A stretch of DNA of 64,000 nt from DASZHJ01 sp035280245 (lineage in GTDB: Bacteria > Pseudomonadota > Alphaproteobacteria > ATCC43930 > CGMCC-115725): positions 31,724 to 95,723 of the forward strand of contig DATEGF010000121.1 in assembly GCA_035280245.1 (NCBI GenBank), given 5' to 3'. Below the pieces are notes generated by a model, which had not been told where the DNA came from, ran no database searches, and saw only the letters and a program-made list of their open reading frames with translations. The position numbers and the translations under genes are program-made. Positions 50,710 through 59,877 of the stretch are shown piece by piece (the stretch's first letter is position 1; every line of letters begins with the position of its first letter).

Positions 50710-51201
50710 GTGATCGCCGCACCCCCAGACACCGCAATTTCGCTCGATCTCGCGACGGAGTCCGAGACCTTGGCGCTCGCCGGACGGATCGCGCGCGTGG
50801 CGCAAGCGGGCGATGTGATCGCGCTCCGCGGCGAGCTCGGCAGCGGCAAGACCAGCGTCGCGCGCGGTTTCATCCGCGCACGCGGGCGCGGCGACGAGGA
50901 AGTGCCGAGCCCGACCTTTACTCTGGTCGAGATCTATGAACACCCCGATGGCGCGCCCGCCGTGTGGCATTTCGACCTCTATCGCCTCGCCAAGGGCGAG
51001 GACGTCTACGAGCTCGGCTTCGAGGAGGCGCTGGGCGGCGCGATCCTGTTGATCGAATGGCCGGAGCGTCTCGGGTCGCTGCTGCCGCGCGAGCGCCTCG
51101 ATGTCGAGCTCTCCGCTGGGGCGTCGCCCACGGCGCGTCGGGTTCGCCTCCGAGGGAGCCAAGGCTGGGCGCGTCGGCTCGCGGGCGCGGTGTCGCCATG
51201 A
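50710..51201 (+). CDS. tsaE: tRNA threonylcarbamoyladenosine biosynthesis ATPase TsaE
   Basis: 163 aa from GTG 50710. P-loop GELGSGKTS at 42-50, SPTFTLVEIYEHPD, HFDLYRLAKGEDVYELGFEEAL and LLIEWPERL are all characteristic. With TsaB and TsaD it forms the t6A37 synthesis complex. Its TGA overlaps the ATG of the amgK-like gene. The tsaE-amgK-murU order is conserved in many alphaproteobacteria. Confidence 0.93.
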   Translation: MIAAPPDTAISLDLATESETLALAGRIARVAQAGDVIALRGELGSGKTSVARGFIRARGRGDEEVPSPTFTLVEIYEHPDGAPAVWHFDLYRLAKGEDVYELGFEEALGGAILLIEWPERLGSLLPRERLDVELSAGASPTARRVRLRGSQGWARRLAGAVSP

Positions 51202-52208
51202 CCGAGCGCGCCGCGCTGATCCAAGGCTTTCTCAGGAAAGCCGGCTGGGGCGACGTGCCGCGCGGGCCACTCGCGGGCGATGCCTCGTTCCGCTGCTACG
51301 ACCGGCTTGCGGGAAATGGGCGCCGCGCCGTGCTGATGGACGCGCCGCCGCCCCACGAGGACGTGCGGCCGTTCCTCGCTGTAGCGCGCTTGCTGCGCAA
51401 GCTCGAGCTCAGCGCGCCCGAGATCCTGGCCGAGGACGTCGAGGCGGGTCTCCTGCTCCTCGAGGATTTTGGCGACCGCACCTATACACGCCTCCTGGCG
51501 GACGGCGGCGACGAGGCCGCGCTCTATCGCCTGGCGGTGGACGTGTTGATCGCGCTGCACCGGCGCTTTGAGCCCGCCATGGGCGGAGGTGTGCCGCTCT
51601 ACGACGAGACGCGCCTCCTCAACGAAGCGGCGCTGCTGGTCGACTGGTATCTGCCAGCGGTATGCGGGAAGCCGACCTCGCCGGACCTGCGCGCGGAGTA
51701 TTTGGCGATGTGGCGCGCGTTGCTGCCGCTCGCGAATGCGGTCGCCGCGACCCTGGTGCTCCGCGACTATCACGTCGACAACCTAATGCTGCTCGATGGC
51801 CGTACCGGACTGGCGGCCTGCGGCCTGCTCGATTTCCAGGACGCCGTGATCGGCTCGCCCGCCTACGACCTGGTCTCACTTCTGGAGGACGCGCGGCGCG
51901 ACGTCTCGCCGGACCTCGCGCGGTCGCTCTCGGAACATTACCTGGCTGAATTCCCCAAGGTGGATCGCGCGGCATTCACGACGGCGGCCGCGGTGCTGGC
52001 CGCGCAGCGGAACTGCAAGATCCTCGGCATCTTCACGCGACTTTGCGTGCGCGACGGCAAGCCGCAATACCTCGTGCACACGCCGAGGCTCTGGCGCCTG
52101 GTGGATCGCGACGTGAGCCATCCAGCGTTGGCGCCCGTGCGGCGCTGGCTCGATCGGCACATTCCCGCGGAGCTGCGGCGGATTCCGCTGCACGAGGTCA
52201 AGTCTTGA
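51198..52208 (+). CDS. amgK: Aminoglycoside-phosphotransferase-family kinase, AmgK-like
   Basis: 336 aa from ATG 51198 (ATGA overlap with tsaE). Kinase-like fold: N-lobe with GDASFRCYDRL, hinge LLLEDFGD, catalytic loop RDYHVDNLML (D as base) and metal DFQDA. Next to a MurU-type nucleotidyltransferase, the pair matches the AmgK-MurU peptidoglycan recycling route, where AmgK phosphorylates the anomeric carbon of MurNAc/GlcNAc. That neighbourhood is the main reason for the specific name. Confidence 0.82.
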   Translation: MTERAALIQGFLRKAGWGDVPRGPLAGDASFRCYDRLAGNGRRAVLMDAPPPHEDVRPFLAVARLLRKLELSAPEILAEDVEAGLLLLEDFGDRTYTRLLADGGDEAALYRLAVDVLIALHRRFEPAMGGGVPLYDETRLLNEAALLVDWYLPAVCGKPTSPDLRAEYLAMWRALLPLANAVAATLVLRDYHVDNLMLLDGRTGLAACGLLDFQDAVIGSPAYDLVSLLEDARRDVSPDLARSLSEHYLAEFPKVDRAAFTTAAAVLAAQRNCKILGIFTRLCVRDGKPQYLVHTPRLWRLVDRDVSHPALAPVRRWLDRHIPAELRRIPLHEVKS

Positions 52209-52924
52209 TCAAGGTCGAGACCGGCATCGTGCTGTCGGCCGGGCTCGGCATGCGGCTCCGGCCGGTCACGAACGACAAGCCGAAGGCGCTGGTGACCGTG
52301 CAGGGCCGCACGCTTCTGGACCGCGCGCTCGACCACCTGGAGTCCGTGGGCGTCGAGCGCGCCGTGGTCAACACGCACCACAAGGCCGAGATGATCGAGC
52401 GGCATCTCGCGGGCCGGAAGACGCCGGTCATCACGATCTCCCACGAGCCCGTTCTGCTCGACACCGGCGGCGGCATCGCGAACGCGCTCTCGCATCTCGG
52501 TGAGCCGTTCTTCGCTGTGAACAGCGACGCGGTCTGGCTCAACGGCCGCGTGCCGGCGCTCACCCGCCTCGCGCAGGTCTTCGACCCCGAGCGCCACGAC
52601 TGCGCGTTCCTGATGCAGGAGACCGTGCCCGCCGTCGGCTACGAGGGCCGCGGCGACTTCTTTCTCGATCAGCTGGGCGTGCCACGACGGCGCCGAGAGC
52701 ATGAGGTGGTGCCGTTCCTGTTCGCGGGTGTCCAGCTCTTGAGCCGTCGGCTGTTCGCGAGTGAGCCGGTCGAGCCCTTCTCGATGAACCGGCTCTGGGA
52801 CAAGGCGATCGCCAACGGCCGGATCGTCGCGGTCGTGCACGACGGCACCTGGTACGACGTGGGCACGGTGCCGGGACTGGCGGCAACGGAGTCTCGCCTC
52901 GGCGAGCTGTGGTTCCCGCGATGA
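52205..52924 (+). CDS. murU: N-acetylmuramate alpha-1-phosphate uridylyltransferase, MurU-like
   Basis: 239 aa from TTG 52205 (TTGA overlap with amgK). NDP-sugar pyrophosphorylase fold: SAGLGMRLRPVTNDKPK is the nucleotide-binding consensus, VNTHHKAEMIERHLAG follows, with the metal-binding Asp in FAVNSDAVW. Converts MurNAc-1-phosphate plus UTP to UDP-MurNAc, bypassing de novo synthesis. Start TTG is inferred from the family start and the overlap. Confidence 0.82.
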   Translation: MIKVETGIVLSAGLGMRLRPVTNDKPKALVTVQGRTLLDRALDHLESVGVERAVVNTHHKAEMIERHLAGRKTPVITISHEPVLLDTGGGIANALSHLGEPFFAVNSDAVWLNGRVPALTRLAQVFDPERHDCAFLMQETVPAVGYEGRGDFFLDQLGVPRRRREHEVVPFLFAGVQLLSRRLFASEPVEPFSMNRLWDKAIANGRIVAVVHDGTWYDVGTVPGLAATESRLGELWFPR

Positions 52925-55881
52925 CAGAGGCGCGGGCCTCCGTCGTCACCATCGAAGCGCACCTGCCGTTCCTCGACACGCTCGCCGCGCGGCTCCGGGC
53001 CATGGCGGGCGCGGACCCGCTCGCGCTCTCGCGGATGACGGTGCTGCTGCCGACCCGACGCGCCTGCCGATCGCTCGCCGAGGCATTCCTGCGCTTGGGC
53101 GCCGGCGAGCCGCTCTTGCTCCCGCGCCTCAAGCCTGTCGGCGACCTCGATCTCGATGAACTCGCCTTCCTCGCCGACGAGGCGGATGTCGAAGGCCTCG
53201 ACCTGCCGCCGGCCATTCCCGAGCTCGATCGCCGGCTGCTGCTGGCGCTTTTGGTGCAGAGCTGGGATTCGGAGATCCTGCCGGGTCAGGCGGCGATGCT
53301 GGCGCGGGCGCTTGCGCGCTTTCTCGACGAGGCGCAGACCGAGGGCGCCGGCTTCGAGCGCCTTGCGGAGCTGGTGCCGGAGGAATTGGCCGAGCACTGG
53401 CAGGATGTCCTGAAGTTTCTCCGCATCGTCACGGAGCGATGGCCGGAGATGCTAGCGGCGCGCGAAGCGCTCGATCCCGCGGATCGGCGCAATCGTCTGC
53501 TCGCGGCGCAGGCCGAGCAGTGGAAAGCGAAGCCGCCGGCGGATCCCGTGATCGCGGCGGGCTTGACCGGCGGCATCCCCGCGGTCGCCGCGCTGATGGA
53601 GGTCGTCGCCCGCTTGCCAAGGGGCACGGTCGTGTTGCCTGGCCTCGATCGCACGGCGTCGCCGGAGACCTGGGATGCGATCCGCACCGATGCTGGGCAT
53701 CCCCAACATCTCCTCGTGCGATTCCTCGATCGGCTCGAGATCGCGCCAGAGGTCGTGGGTGCGTGGGAGGCGCGATTGCCGTTGGTGGGTCCGCCGGAGC
53801 GCTTGGCGCTCATCGCCAATGCCCTGCTGCCGGCTCGCCTGACCGAGCAGTGGCGCCAATCCCGCGCGGTCGAGACCGAGGCCACCCGCGGCTTCCAGCG
53901 GCTCGATTGCGCGGGGCCGCAAGAGGAGGCGCAGGTGATCGCGCTGCTCCTGCGCCACACTCTCGAGCGGCGCGACGGTGCCACGGCGGCGCTGGTGACG
54001 CCCGACCGCGCGCTCGCGCGCCGCGTCGCGGCCGAGCTCCGCCGCTGGAACATCGAGATCGACGATTCCGCGGGCGTGCCGCTCAACAAGACGCCGCCTG
54101 GCGTATTTCTGCGTCTGGTGCTGGACCTCGTGAGCGAGGCCGCGGCGCCAGTGCCGCTGCTCGCGGCACTCAAGCATCCACTCGCTGCCGGCGGCCTCGC
54201 TCCCGAGGAGTTTCGCGCGGACCTCCGCGCCCTCGAGCGCAGATCGCTCCGCGGCGTGCGACCCGCGCAAGGGCTGGACGGCATTCTTCAAGCACTGGAA
54301 GAGAAGGATCTTCAACGTTTTCGGCCTTTCATCGAGCGACTGCAACGACGGCTCGCGCCGCTCACCGACGCGATGGCGTCCAGCGAATTGCCGCTCAAGA
54401 CCTTGGTCGAGGCGCACATCGCGGCGGCGGAAGCGCTTGCGGAGAGCGCACACGACTCCGGCGACCGCCGTCTCTGGAGCGGCGACGCCGGCGAGGTCGC
54501 AAGCGCCTTCATGGGCGATCTCCTGGCGGCCGCAGGCGACTTCATCGTGCGCTCGGGCGCCGACTATCCGGCGCTCTTCGAGAGCTTGCTCGCGGGGCCC
54601 GTGGTGCGGCCGCGCTTCGGCCGGCATCCCCGGCTCTTCATCTGGGGCTTGCTCGAGGCGCGGCTACAGCGCGCGGATCTGATGATTTTGGGTGGCCTCA
54701 ACGAGGGGACCTGGCCCGGCGATCCCGCCGATGATCCCTGGATGTCGCGGCCGATGCGGAGCCGTTTCGGGATCGCGTCGCCGGAGCGCCGCATCGGCGT
54801 CGCCGCGCACGATTTCGTCCAGGCTTGCGGGGCACCCGAGGTGGTGCTGACGCGCGCGGCTCGGGTCGCGGGCACGCCGACGCTGCCATCGCGGTGGCTC
54901 CTCCGGTTGGAGACGGTGCTCCGGGCGGCCGGTCGCGAGACTGCGCTGATCGACCGGCGCCAGCCCCTGATCTGGCAAGCAGCGCTCGACCGCGACTCCG
55001 ATCGGATCGCGGTCGCCGCACCCACGCCGCGCCCGCCCGTCGAGGCGCGGCCGCGCAAGCTCTCGGTCACGGCGATCGAGATGTGGATGCGCGACCCCTA
55101 CGCGATTTACGCCCGGCATGTTCTCAGGCTGAAGGCGTTCGAGCCGCTTGATGCGGAGCCGGAGGCGCGTGAGCGCGGCGTGCTGATCCATCAGGCGCTC
55201 GACCGGTTCGTCGCGGCCTTTCCGCGCGCGCTACCCGACGATGCCGAGGCACGGCTGCTGGCGCTTGGACGCGAGGCCTTCGGCGCGCTGCTGTCGCGGC
55301 CGGGCATCTGGGCCTTCTGGTGGCCGCGCTTCGAGCGGATCGTCCGCTGGTTCCTTGAGCAAGAGCGTGAGCGGCGCGGGATCATCACGGGTCTGGTGAG
55401 CGAGACCAGCGGCACCCGCATCCTCGTGGCGCCAGGCGGCGACTTCGAGCTTCGCGCCAAAGCCGATCGGATCGAGCGCCGGGCCGAGGGTCTCGTGATC
55501 GTCGATTACAAGACCGGCAGCTTGCCGCGGGATTCATGGGTAGAGCGCGGCCTCGCACCACAGTTGCCGCTGGAAGCGGCGATCGCGGAGACCGGCGGTT
55601 TTGCCGACGTGCCGCCCGCGACGGTTGCCGCCCTCGAGTATTGGCGCCTGAGCGGCCTCGCGATTCCCGGCGAGTTGAAATGCATCGCTGAGGGCCCGCG
55701 CGCGCAGGTGCTCGTCGAGGCGGCGCTCGCGGGCTTGCAGAACCTGATTGCGGAGTTTGACGATCCCGCGACGCCCTATCGCGCGGTGCCGATCGCGAAG
55801 AACGCGCCGCGCTATTCCGATTACGAGCACCTCGAGCGCGTCAAGGAATGGCGCGCGACCGAGGAGGTGGAGGAGGCATGA
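52921..55881 (+). CDS. addB: Double-strand break repair protein AddB
   Basis: 986 aa from ATG 52921 (ATGA overlap with murU). An alphaproteobacterial-type AddB: N-terminal inactive helicase-like domain (VLLPTRRACRSLAEAFLRLG, no Walker A), middle with DLMILGGLNEGTWPGD, and C-terminal RecB-family nuclease with DRFVAAFPRALPDD and IVDYKTG as the catalytic D-x-K core. With AddA it degrades DNA ends to a Chi-like site and loads RecA. Confidence 0.9.
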   Translation: MTEARASVVTIEAHLPFLDTLAARLRAMAGADPLALSRMTVLLPTRRACRSLAEAFLRLGAGEPLLLPRLKPVGDLDLDELAFLADEADVEGLDLPPAIPELDRRLLLALLVQSWDSEILPGQAAMLARALARFLDEAQTEGAGFERLAELVPEELAEHWQDVLKFLRIVTERWPEMLAAREALDPADRRNRLLAAQAEQWKAKPPADPVIAAGLTGGIPAVAALMEVVARLPRGTVVLPGLDRTASPETWDAIRTDAGHPQHLLVRFLDRLEIAPEVVGAWEARLPLVGPPERLALIANALLPARLTEQWRQSRAVETEATRGFQRLDCAGPQEEAQVIALLLRHTLERRDGATAALVTPDRALARRVAAELRRWNIEIDDSAGVPLNKTPPGVFLRLVLDLVSEAAAPVPLLAALKHPLAAGGLAPEEFRADLRALERRSLRGVRPAQGLDGILQALEEKDLQRFRPFIERLQRRLAPLTDAMASSELPLKTLVEAHIAAAEALAESAHDSGDRRLWSGDAGEVASAFMGDLLAAAGDFIVRSGADYPALFESLLAGPVVRPRFGRHPRLFIWGLLEARLQRADLMILGGLNEGTWPGDPADDPWMSRPMRSRFGIASPERRIGVAAHDFVQACGAPEVVLTRAARVAGTPTLPSRWLLRLETVLRAAGRETALIDRRQPLIWQAALDRDSDRIAVAAPTPRPPVEARPRKLSVTAIEMWMRDPYAIYARHVLRLKAFEPLDAEPEARERGVLIHQALDRFVAAFPRALPDDAEARLLALGREAFGALLSRPGIWAFWWPRFERIVRWFLEQERERRGIITGLVSETSGTRILVAPGGDFELRAKADRIERRAEGLVIVDYKTGSLPRDSWVERGLAPQLPLEAAIAETGGFADVPPATVAALEYWRLSGLAIPGELKCIAEGPRAQVLVEAALAGLQNLIAEFDDPATPYRAVPIAKNAPRYSDYEHLERVKEWRATEEVEEA

Positions 55882-58800
55882 CCGGCTCCGCCGTCGATCT
55901 ACTGCAGCGCGACGCCGCCGATCCCGCGGCCTCGGTCTGGGTCGCGGCCTCTGCAGGCACCGGCAAGACCAAAGTGCTGACCGATCGGGTGCTCTCGTTG
56001 ATGCTCGGCGGCAGCCCGCCCACGCGGATCCTCTGCCTCACCTTCACCCGCGCCGCCGCCGCCGAGATGGCAAACCGGCTCCACGAGCGCTTGAGTCGCT
56101 GGGCCGTGCTGCCCGAGGTCGAGCTCCGCATGGAGCTTCAGTCCCTGCTTGGCCGATTGCCTGACCAGGCGCTGCTCGATCATGCGCGACGGCTCTTCGC
56201 CACGGTGCTCGATGCGCCCGGTGGGCTCGGTATCGAGACGATCCACGCCTTCTGCCAGTCCCTGCTGCGCCGGTTCCCGGTCGAGGCCGGCGTGCCCCCG
56301 CATTTCCAGCTGCTCGACGAGCGCGCTGCGGGCGAGCTGCTCGCCGACGTGCGCGAGGAAGTGCTGGCGGCGGCGCGCGAGGGTTCGGTGCCCGAGCTCG
56401 GAGCCGCGGTCGCGACGCTGGCGCGGCGGGTGGGCGAGGCGCGGTTCTGGACTTTGCTCGACCTGATCGCCACCGCACGCCCGCACTTCCGGCGCCTGCT
56501 GGATGAGACGGGTGGTGTCGCCGAGATCCTGGCCCGGCTCGCGCGCCGGCTGGACCTCGCGCCAACCGCGACGGAGGCCGCGGTGATCGCCGAGGCCTGC
56601 GCCGATGCGGCCTTCGACGGTGCGCCGCTGCGCCAAGCCGCCGATGCCATGCAGCTAAGCCGCACGCCCACCGACCGAGAGCGGAGCGAGACTCTCGCGG
56701 CCTGGCTTCGCGAGCCGGGGCGGCGGGTCGAGCTTTTCGGTGCCTATTGCGGCGTCTTTCTCACCAAGGACGGCACGCGGCGGAAGTCGCTGGTCTCGCG
56801 GGCGCTCGCGACGTCGAAGCCGGCGGTGCTCGCGTGCATCGAGACCGAGGCGGCGCGGCTCGAGGCCGTGCGCCGCCACTGTGTCGCGGCGGTGCTCTTC
56901 GAGACGACCGCTGCGGTGACGCACCTCGCGGTCGCGATGCTGCGTACCTACGAGCGGCACAAGCGGAGCCGGGCCGTCCTCGATTACGAGGATCTGATCT
57001 CGCACAGCGTGACCCTGCTGGAGCGGTCGGGCGTGCCCTGGGTGATGTTCAAGCTGGATGGGGGCCTCGATCATCTTCTGATCGACGAGGCGCAGGATAC
57101 CAATCCCGAGCAGTGGTGCGTGGTGCAGTCGCTCACGGAGGAATTCTTCGTGGGCGAGGGCGCGCACGACCGCCCGCGCACGGTGTTCGCCGTGGGCGAC
57201 GCCAAGCAATCGATCTTCAGCTTCCAGGGTGCCGACCCGACCGCTTTCATCGGCATGCGCGCGCACTTCGCCGAGCGCGCGGCCCAGGCTCAGGCGGGCT
57301 GGCGCACCGTGGCGCTCGAGACCTCGTTCCGCTCGACCGATGCGGTGCTCAGCGCGATCGACGCCGTGTTCGCCCAGCCGGCGGCCGCCGACGGTGTCGC
57401 ACTCGATGGTGCCGCGATCCGGCACGAGCCGCATCGCCGCGGCCATGCCGGCCGGGTCGAGCTCTGGCCACTCGTCGAGCCGGTGGAGGACGAGCCTTCC
57501 GATGGTTGGACCTTGCCGCTGGTCGCCGAGCCCGTGCGCGAGCCCGACCAGCGCCTGGCAACGGTGATCGCGGCCACCATAAAACGCTGGCTCGACGAGC
57601 GCGAGCGCTTGCCCTCGCGCGACCGGCGCATCCGTCCGGGCGACATCATGGTGCTGATGCGTCGGCGCACGCCGTTCATCGCGGCCCTCGTGCGCGCGCT
57701 CCGCGACCGGGGCGTGCCGGTGGCGGGCGTTGACCGCATGCGCCTGACCGAGCAGCTTGCGGTCGAGGACATGATCGCGCTCGGGAACTTCCTCCTGCTG
57801 CCCGAGGATGACCTCACGCTCGCGACGGTGCTGAAAGGGCCGCTCTTCGGTTTCGACGAGGAGCGGCTCTTCGCCCTCGCTCACGCCCGTGAGGGACGGC
57901 TCTGGCGGGAGCTACTCCGGCGCGCGGACGAGCATCCGCTCCACGCACAGGCGCGGAGCACGCTGACGGAGCTTCTGGCCCAGGCGGATTTCATGCCGCC
58001 TTACGAGCTCTTCGCCGAGATCCTGGGCGCGCGCGGCGGCCGGCGGCGACTCCTCGCGCGACTCGGGCCCGAGGCGGAGGATGCTCTCGACGAATTTCTG
58101 GAGGCGGCGCTCGCGTTCGAGGCGGATCATCCACCGTCGCTGCAGGGTTTCCTGCATTGGCTGGTCGCCGGCGAGGCCGAGGTGAAACGCGATCTCGACC
58201 AGGGCATGGGCGAGGTGCGCGTGCTCACCGTCCACGGCGCCAAGGGGCTCGAGGCGCCGATCGTGATCTTACCGGACACGACCTCGGTGCCCAATCAGGT
58301 GGAGCCGCTGCAATGGGTCGAGGGTGGGGTCCCGCTCTGGCTCATCGCGGGCGCACAAACATCCGTGCCGCTCGCCGCGCAAGTCCGCTTCGACGCCGAG
58401 CGCCGGCGCGATCAGGAATATCGCCGGCTGCTCTACGTCGCGATGACCCGCGCGGCGGATCGACTCATGGTTTGCGGCTGGCGGATGAAGACGGCGCTGT
58501 CGAGCAGCAGCTGGTACGAGCTCGTGCGCCAGGGGCTCGCCGGCGCAGCGGGCGTGCGCGCGGAGGCGATGGATTTCACCGCGCTCGCCGGCACCGAGGG
58601 CTGGTCGGGCGAAGGCCTGGTACTGGAGACATCGCAGCGCGTCGCCGGCGCGGGTGACAAGGCGCCGCTCGAGCGCGCGAAGCTTCGGGAGGCGCTGCCG
58701 GCCTGGGCGCAGGTGCGCCCGCCACCGGAGCCGCTGCCACCCAAGCCGCTGGCGCCGTCGCGACCCACGGCGATCGAGCCCGCGGTGCGCTCGCCGCTCG

Positions 58801-59303
58801 GCGACGACCATGGTGCTGCCTTCCAGCGCGGCCGGCTCATCCATCGGCTGTTGCAGAGCCTGCCGGAGCTGCCGCCGGAGCGCCGCACGGCGGCGGCTGA
58901 GCGGTTCCTCGCGTTGCCGGTGCACGGACTCGCGCTGGAAACGCGAGCCGCCATCGCGACAGAAGCTCTGGCCGTGCTGGAAGAACCGTCATTTGCACCG
59001 ATCTTCGGGCCGGGCTCGCGGGCGGAGGTGCCGGTGGTCGGCCTGATTGGCAATCGCGCGCTCTCCGGCCAGATCGACCGCATCGTGGTGACCGACGACA
59101 CGGTGCTCATCGTCGACTACAAGACCCTGCGCCCCGCGCCCGCGAGCGAGGCGGAGATCCCCGCGCTCTACCTCGACCAGCTCGCGGCCTACGTCGCGGC
59201 CATCGCGGCGATCTATCCGAAAAAGCAGGTGCGCGCGGCGCTGCTCTGGACCGATGGTCCGCGCCTCATGCCGGTGAGCCTGGAACGCTTACGTGATCGG
59301 TGA
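55878..59303 (+). CDS. addA: Double-strand break repair helicase AddA
   Basis: 1141 aa from ATG 55878 (ATGA overlap with addB; GGAGG upstream). UvrD-type helicase with Walker A VAASAGTGKTKVL near 22-34, CLTFTRAAAAEMANRL (motif Ia), Walker B-like LLIDEAQDTNPEQW, motif III FAVGDAKQSIFSFQGAD, motif V VRVLTVHGAKGLEAPIV and motif VI RLLYVAMTRAADRLMV. The C-terminal nuclease has GQIDRIVVTDD and IVDYKT. Partner of AddB. Confidence 0.93.
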   Translation: MTGSAVDLLQRDAADPAASVWVAASAGTGKTKVLTDRVLSLMLGGSPPTRILCLTFTRAAAAEMANRLHERLSRWAVLPEVELRMELQSLLGRLPDQALLDHARRLFATVLDAPGGLGIETIHAFCQSLLRRFPVEAGVPPHFQLLDERAAGELLADVREEVLAAAREGSVPELGAAVATLARRVGEARFWTLLDLIATARPHFRRLLDETGGVAEILARLARRLDLAPTATEAAVIAEACADAAFDGAPLRQAADAMQLSRTPTDRERSETLAAWLREPGRRVELFGAYCGVFLTKDGTRRKSLVSRALATSKPAVLACIETEAARLEAVRRHCVAAVLFETTAAVTHLAVAMLRTYERHKRSRAVLDYEDLISHSVTLLERSGVPWVMFKLDGGLDHLLIDEAQDTNPEQWCVVQSLTEEFFVGEGAHDRPRTVFAVGDAKQSIFSFQGADPTAFIGMRAHFAERAAQAQAGWRTVALETSFRSTDAVLSAIDAVFAQPAAADGVALDGAAIRHEPHRRGHAGRVELWPLVEPVEDEPSDGWTLPLVAEPVREPDQRLATVIAATIKRWLDERERLPSRDRRIRPGDIMVLMRRRTPFIAALVRALRDRGVPVAGVDRMRLTEQLAVEDMIALGNFLLLPEDDLTLATVLKGPLFGFDEERLFALAHAREGRLWRELLRRADEHPLHAQARSTLTELLAQADFMPPYELFAEILGARGGRRRLLARLGPEAEDALDEFLEAALAFEADHPPSLQGFLHWLVAGEAEVKRDLDQGMGEVRVLTVHGAKGLEAPIVILPDTTSVPNQVEPLQWVEGGVPLWLIAGAQTSVPLAAQVRFDAERRRDQEYRRLLYVAMTRAADRLMVCGWRMKTALSSSSWYELVRQGLAGAAGVRAEAMDFTALAGTEGWSGEGLVLETSQRVAGAGDKAPLERAKLREALPAWAQVRPPPEPLPPKPLAPSRPTAIEPAVRSPLGDDHGAAFQRGRLIHRLLQSLPELPPERRTAAAERFLALPVHGLALETRAAIATEALAVLEEPSFAPIFGPGSRAEVPVVGLIGNRALSGQIDRIVVTDDTVLIVDYKTLRPAPASEAEIPALYLDQLAAYVAAIAAIYPKKQVRAALLWTDGPRLMPVSLERLRDR

Positions 59304-59382
59304 GTCGAATTTCACGAGTTGTTACAGCGGCTTTATCCGCGTCATGCTCCGCGCGGAAGGCAGTTGTGCACAGCCGGTCGCC

Positions 59383-59411
59383 TTGACGAAGCTTCGAGGG
59401 CTCCCCTAATC
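59383..59411 (+). promoter_or_regulatory. Putative sigma70-type promoter upstream of trxA
   Basis: TTGACG (59383-59388) is followed after 17 bases by CTAATC (59406-59411), a reasonable -35/-10 pair. It lies in the 195-base gap between addA and trxA, giving a leader of about 85 bases before the trxA ATG, so trxA can be expressed apart from the addBA unit. Confidence 0.45.
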
Positions 59412-59498
59412 TTGGGCCAACACCGGCCGCGGCATGAACGTCGCGGCTTTCTTGTCCCTAAGGACAGGTCAGCCAATATGGGAGCGGAGATAACGAGC

Positions 59499-59816
59499 AT
59501 GACGAGCAAGACCACCGACGCGTCCTTCGAGACGGACGTGCTGCGCGCGACTGGACCCGTGCTGGTCGATTTCTGGGCGGAATGGTGCGCGCCCTGCAAG
59601 ATGATCGCGCCCTACCTCGAGGACATCGCGACCGAGATGAAGGGCCGGGTCACCATCGCCAAGCTCAACATCGACGAGAATCCCGCGACGCCCACCAAGT
59701 ACGGCGTCAACGGCATTCCCACCCTGATGCTGTTCAAGAACGGCCAGGTCGCCGCCACCAAGATCGGTGCGCTTCCCAAGAGCAAGCTGGTGGAGTGGGT
59801 GGAGTCGGTGATTTAA
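59499..59816 (+). CDS. trxA: Thioredoxin
   Basis: 105 aa from ATG 59499 (GGAG nine bases upstream; ATG 59478 gives a 7-residue extension). Typical thioredoxin fold: LVDFWAEWCAPCKMIAP with the redox Cys pair, then NIDENPATPTKYGVNGIPTLMLF and the cis-Pro. The active-site dipeptide is Ala-Pro (WCAPC), not the common Gly-Pro, which may shift its redox potential. Reduces ribonucleotide reductase, peroxiredoxins and other disulfides in the cytosol. Confidence 0.95.
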   Translation: MTSKTTDASFETDVLRATGPVLVDFWAEWCAPCKMIAPYLEDIATEMKGRVTIAKLNIDENPATPTKYGVNGIPTLMLFKNGQVAATKIGALPKSKLVEWVESVI

Positions 59817-59839
59817 GCCCCCGACCCAGAGGCTTTCCG

Positions 59840-59875
59840 ACGGGCGCTGCCGATCACGCAGCGCCCGTTTTATTT
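59840..59875 (+). terminator. Rho-independent terminator after trxA
   Basis: An 11-base perfect stem ACGGGCGCTGC / GCAGCGCCCGT (59840-59850 and 59858-59868), a 7-base loop and a following T-rich run TTTATTT. Classic intrinsic terminator 23 bases downstream of the trxA stop and just ahead of the convergent gene. Confidence 0.88.
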
Positions 59876-59877
59876 GC

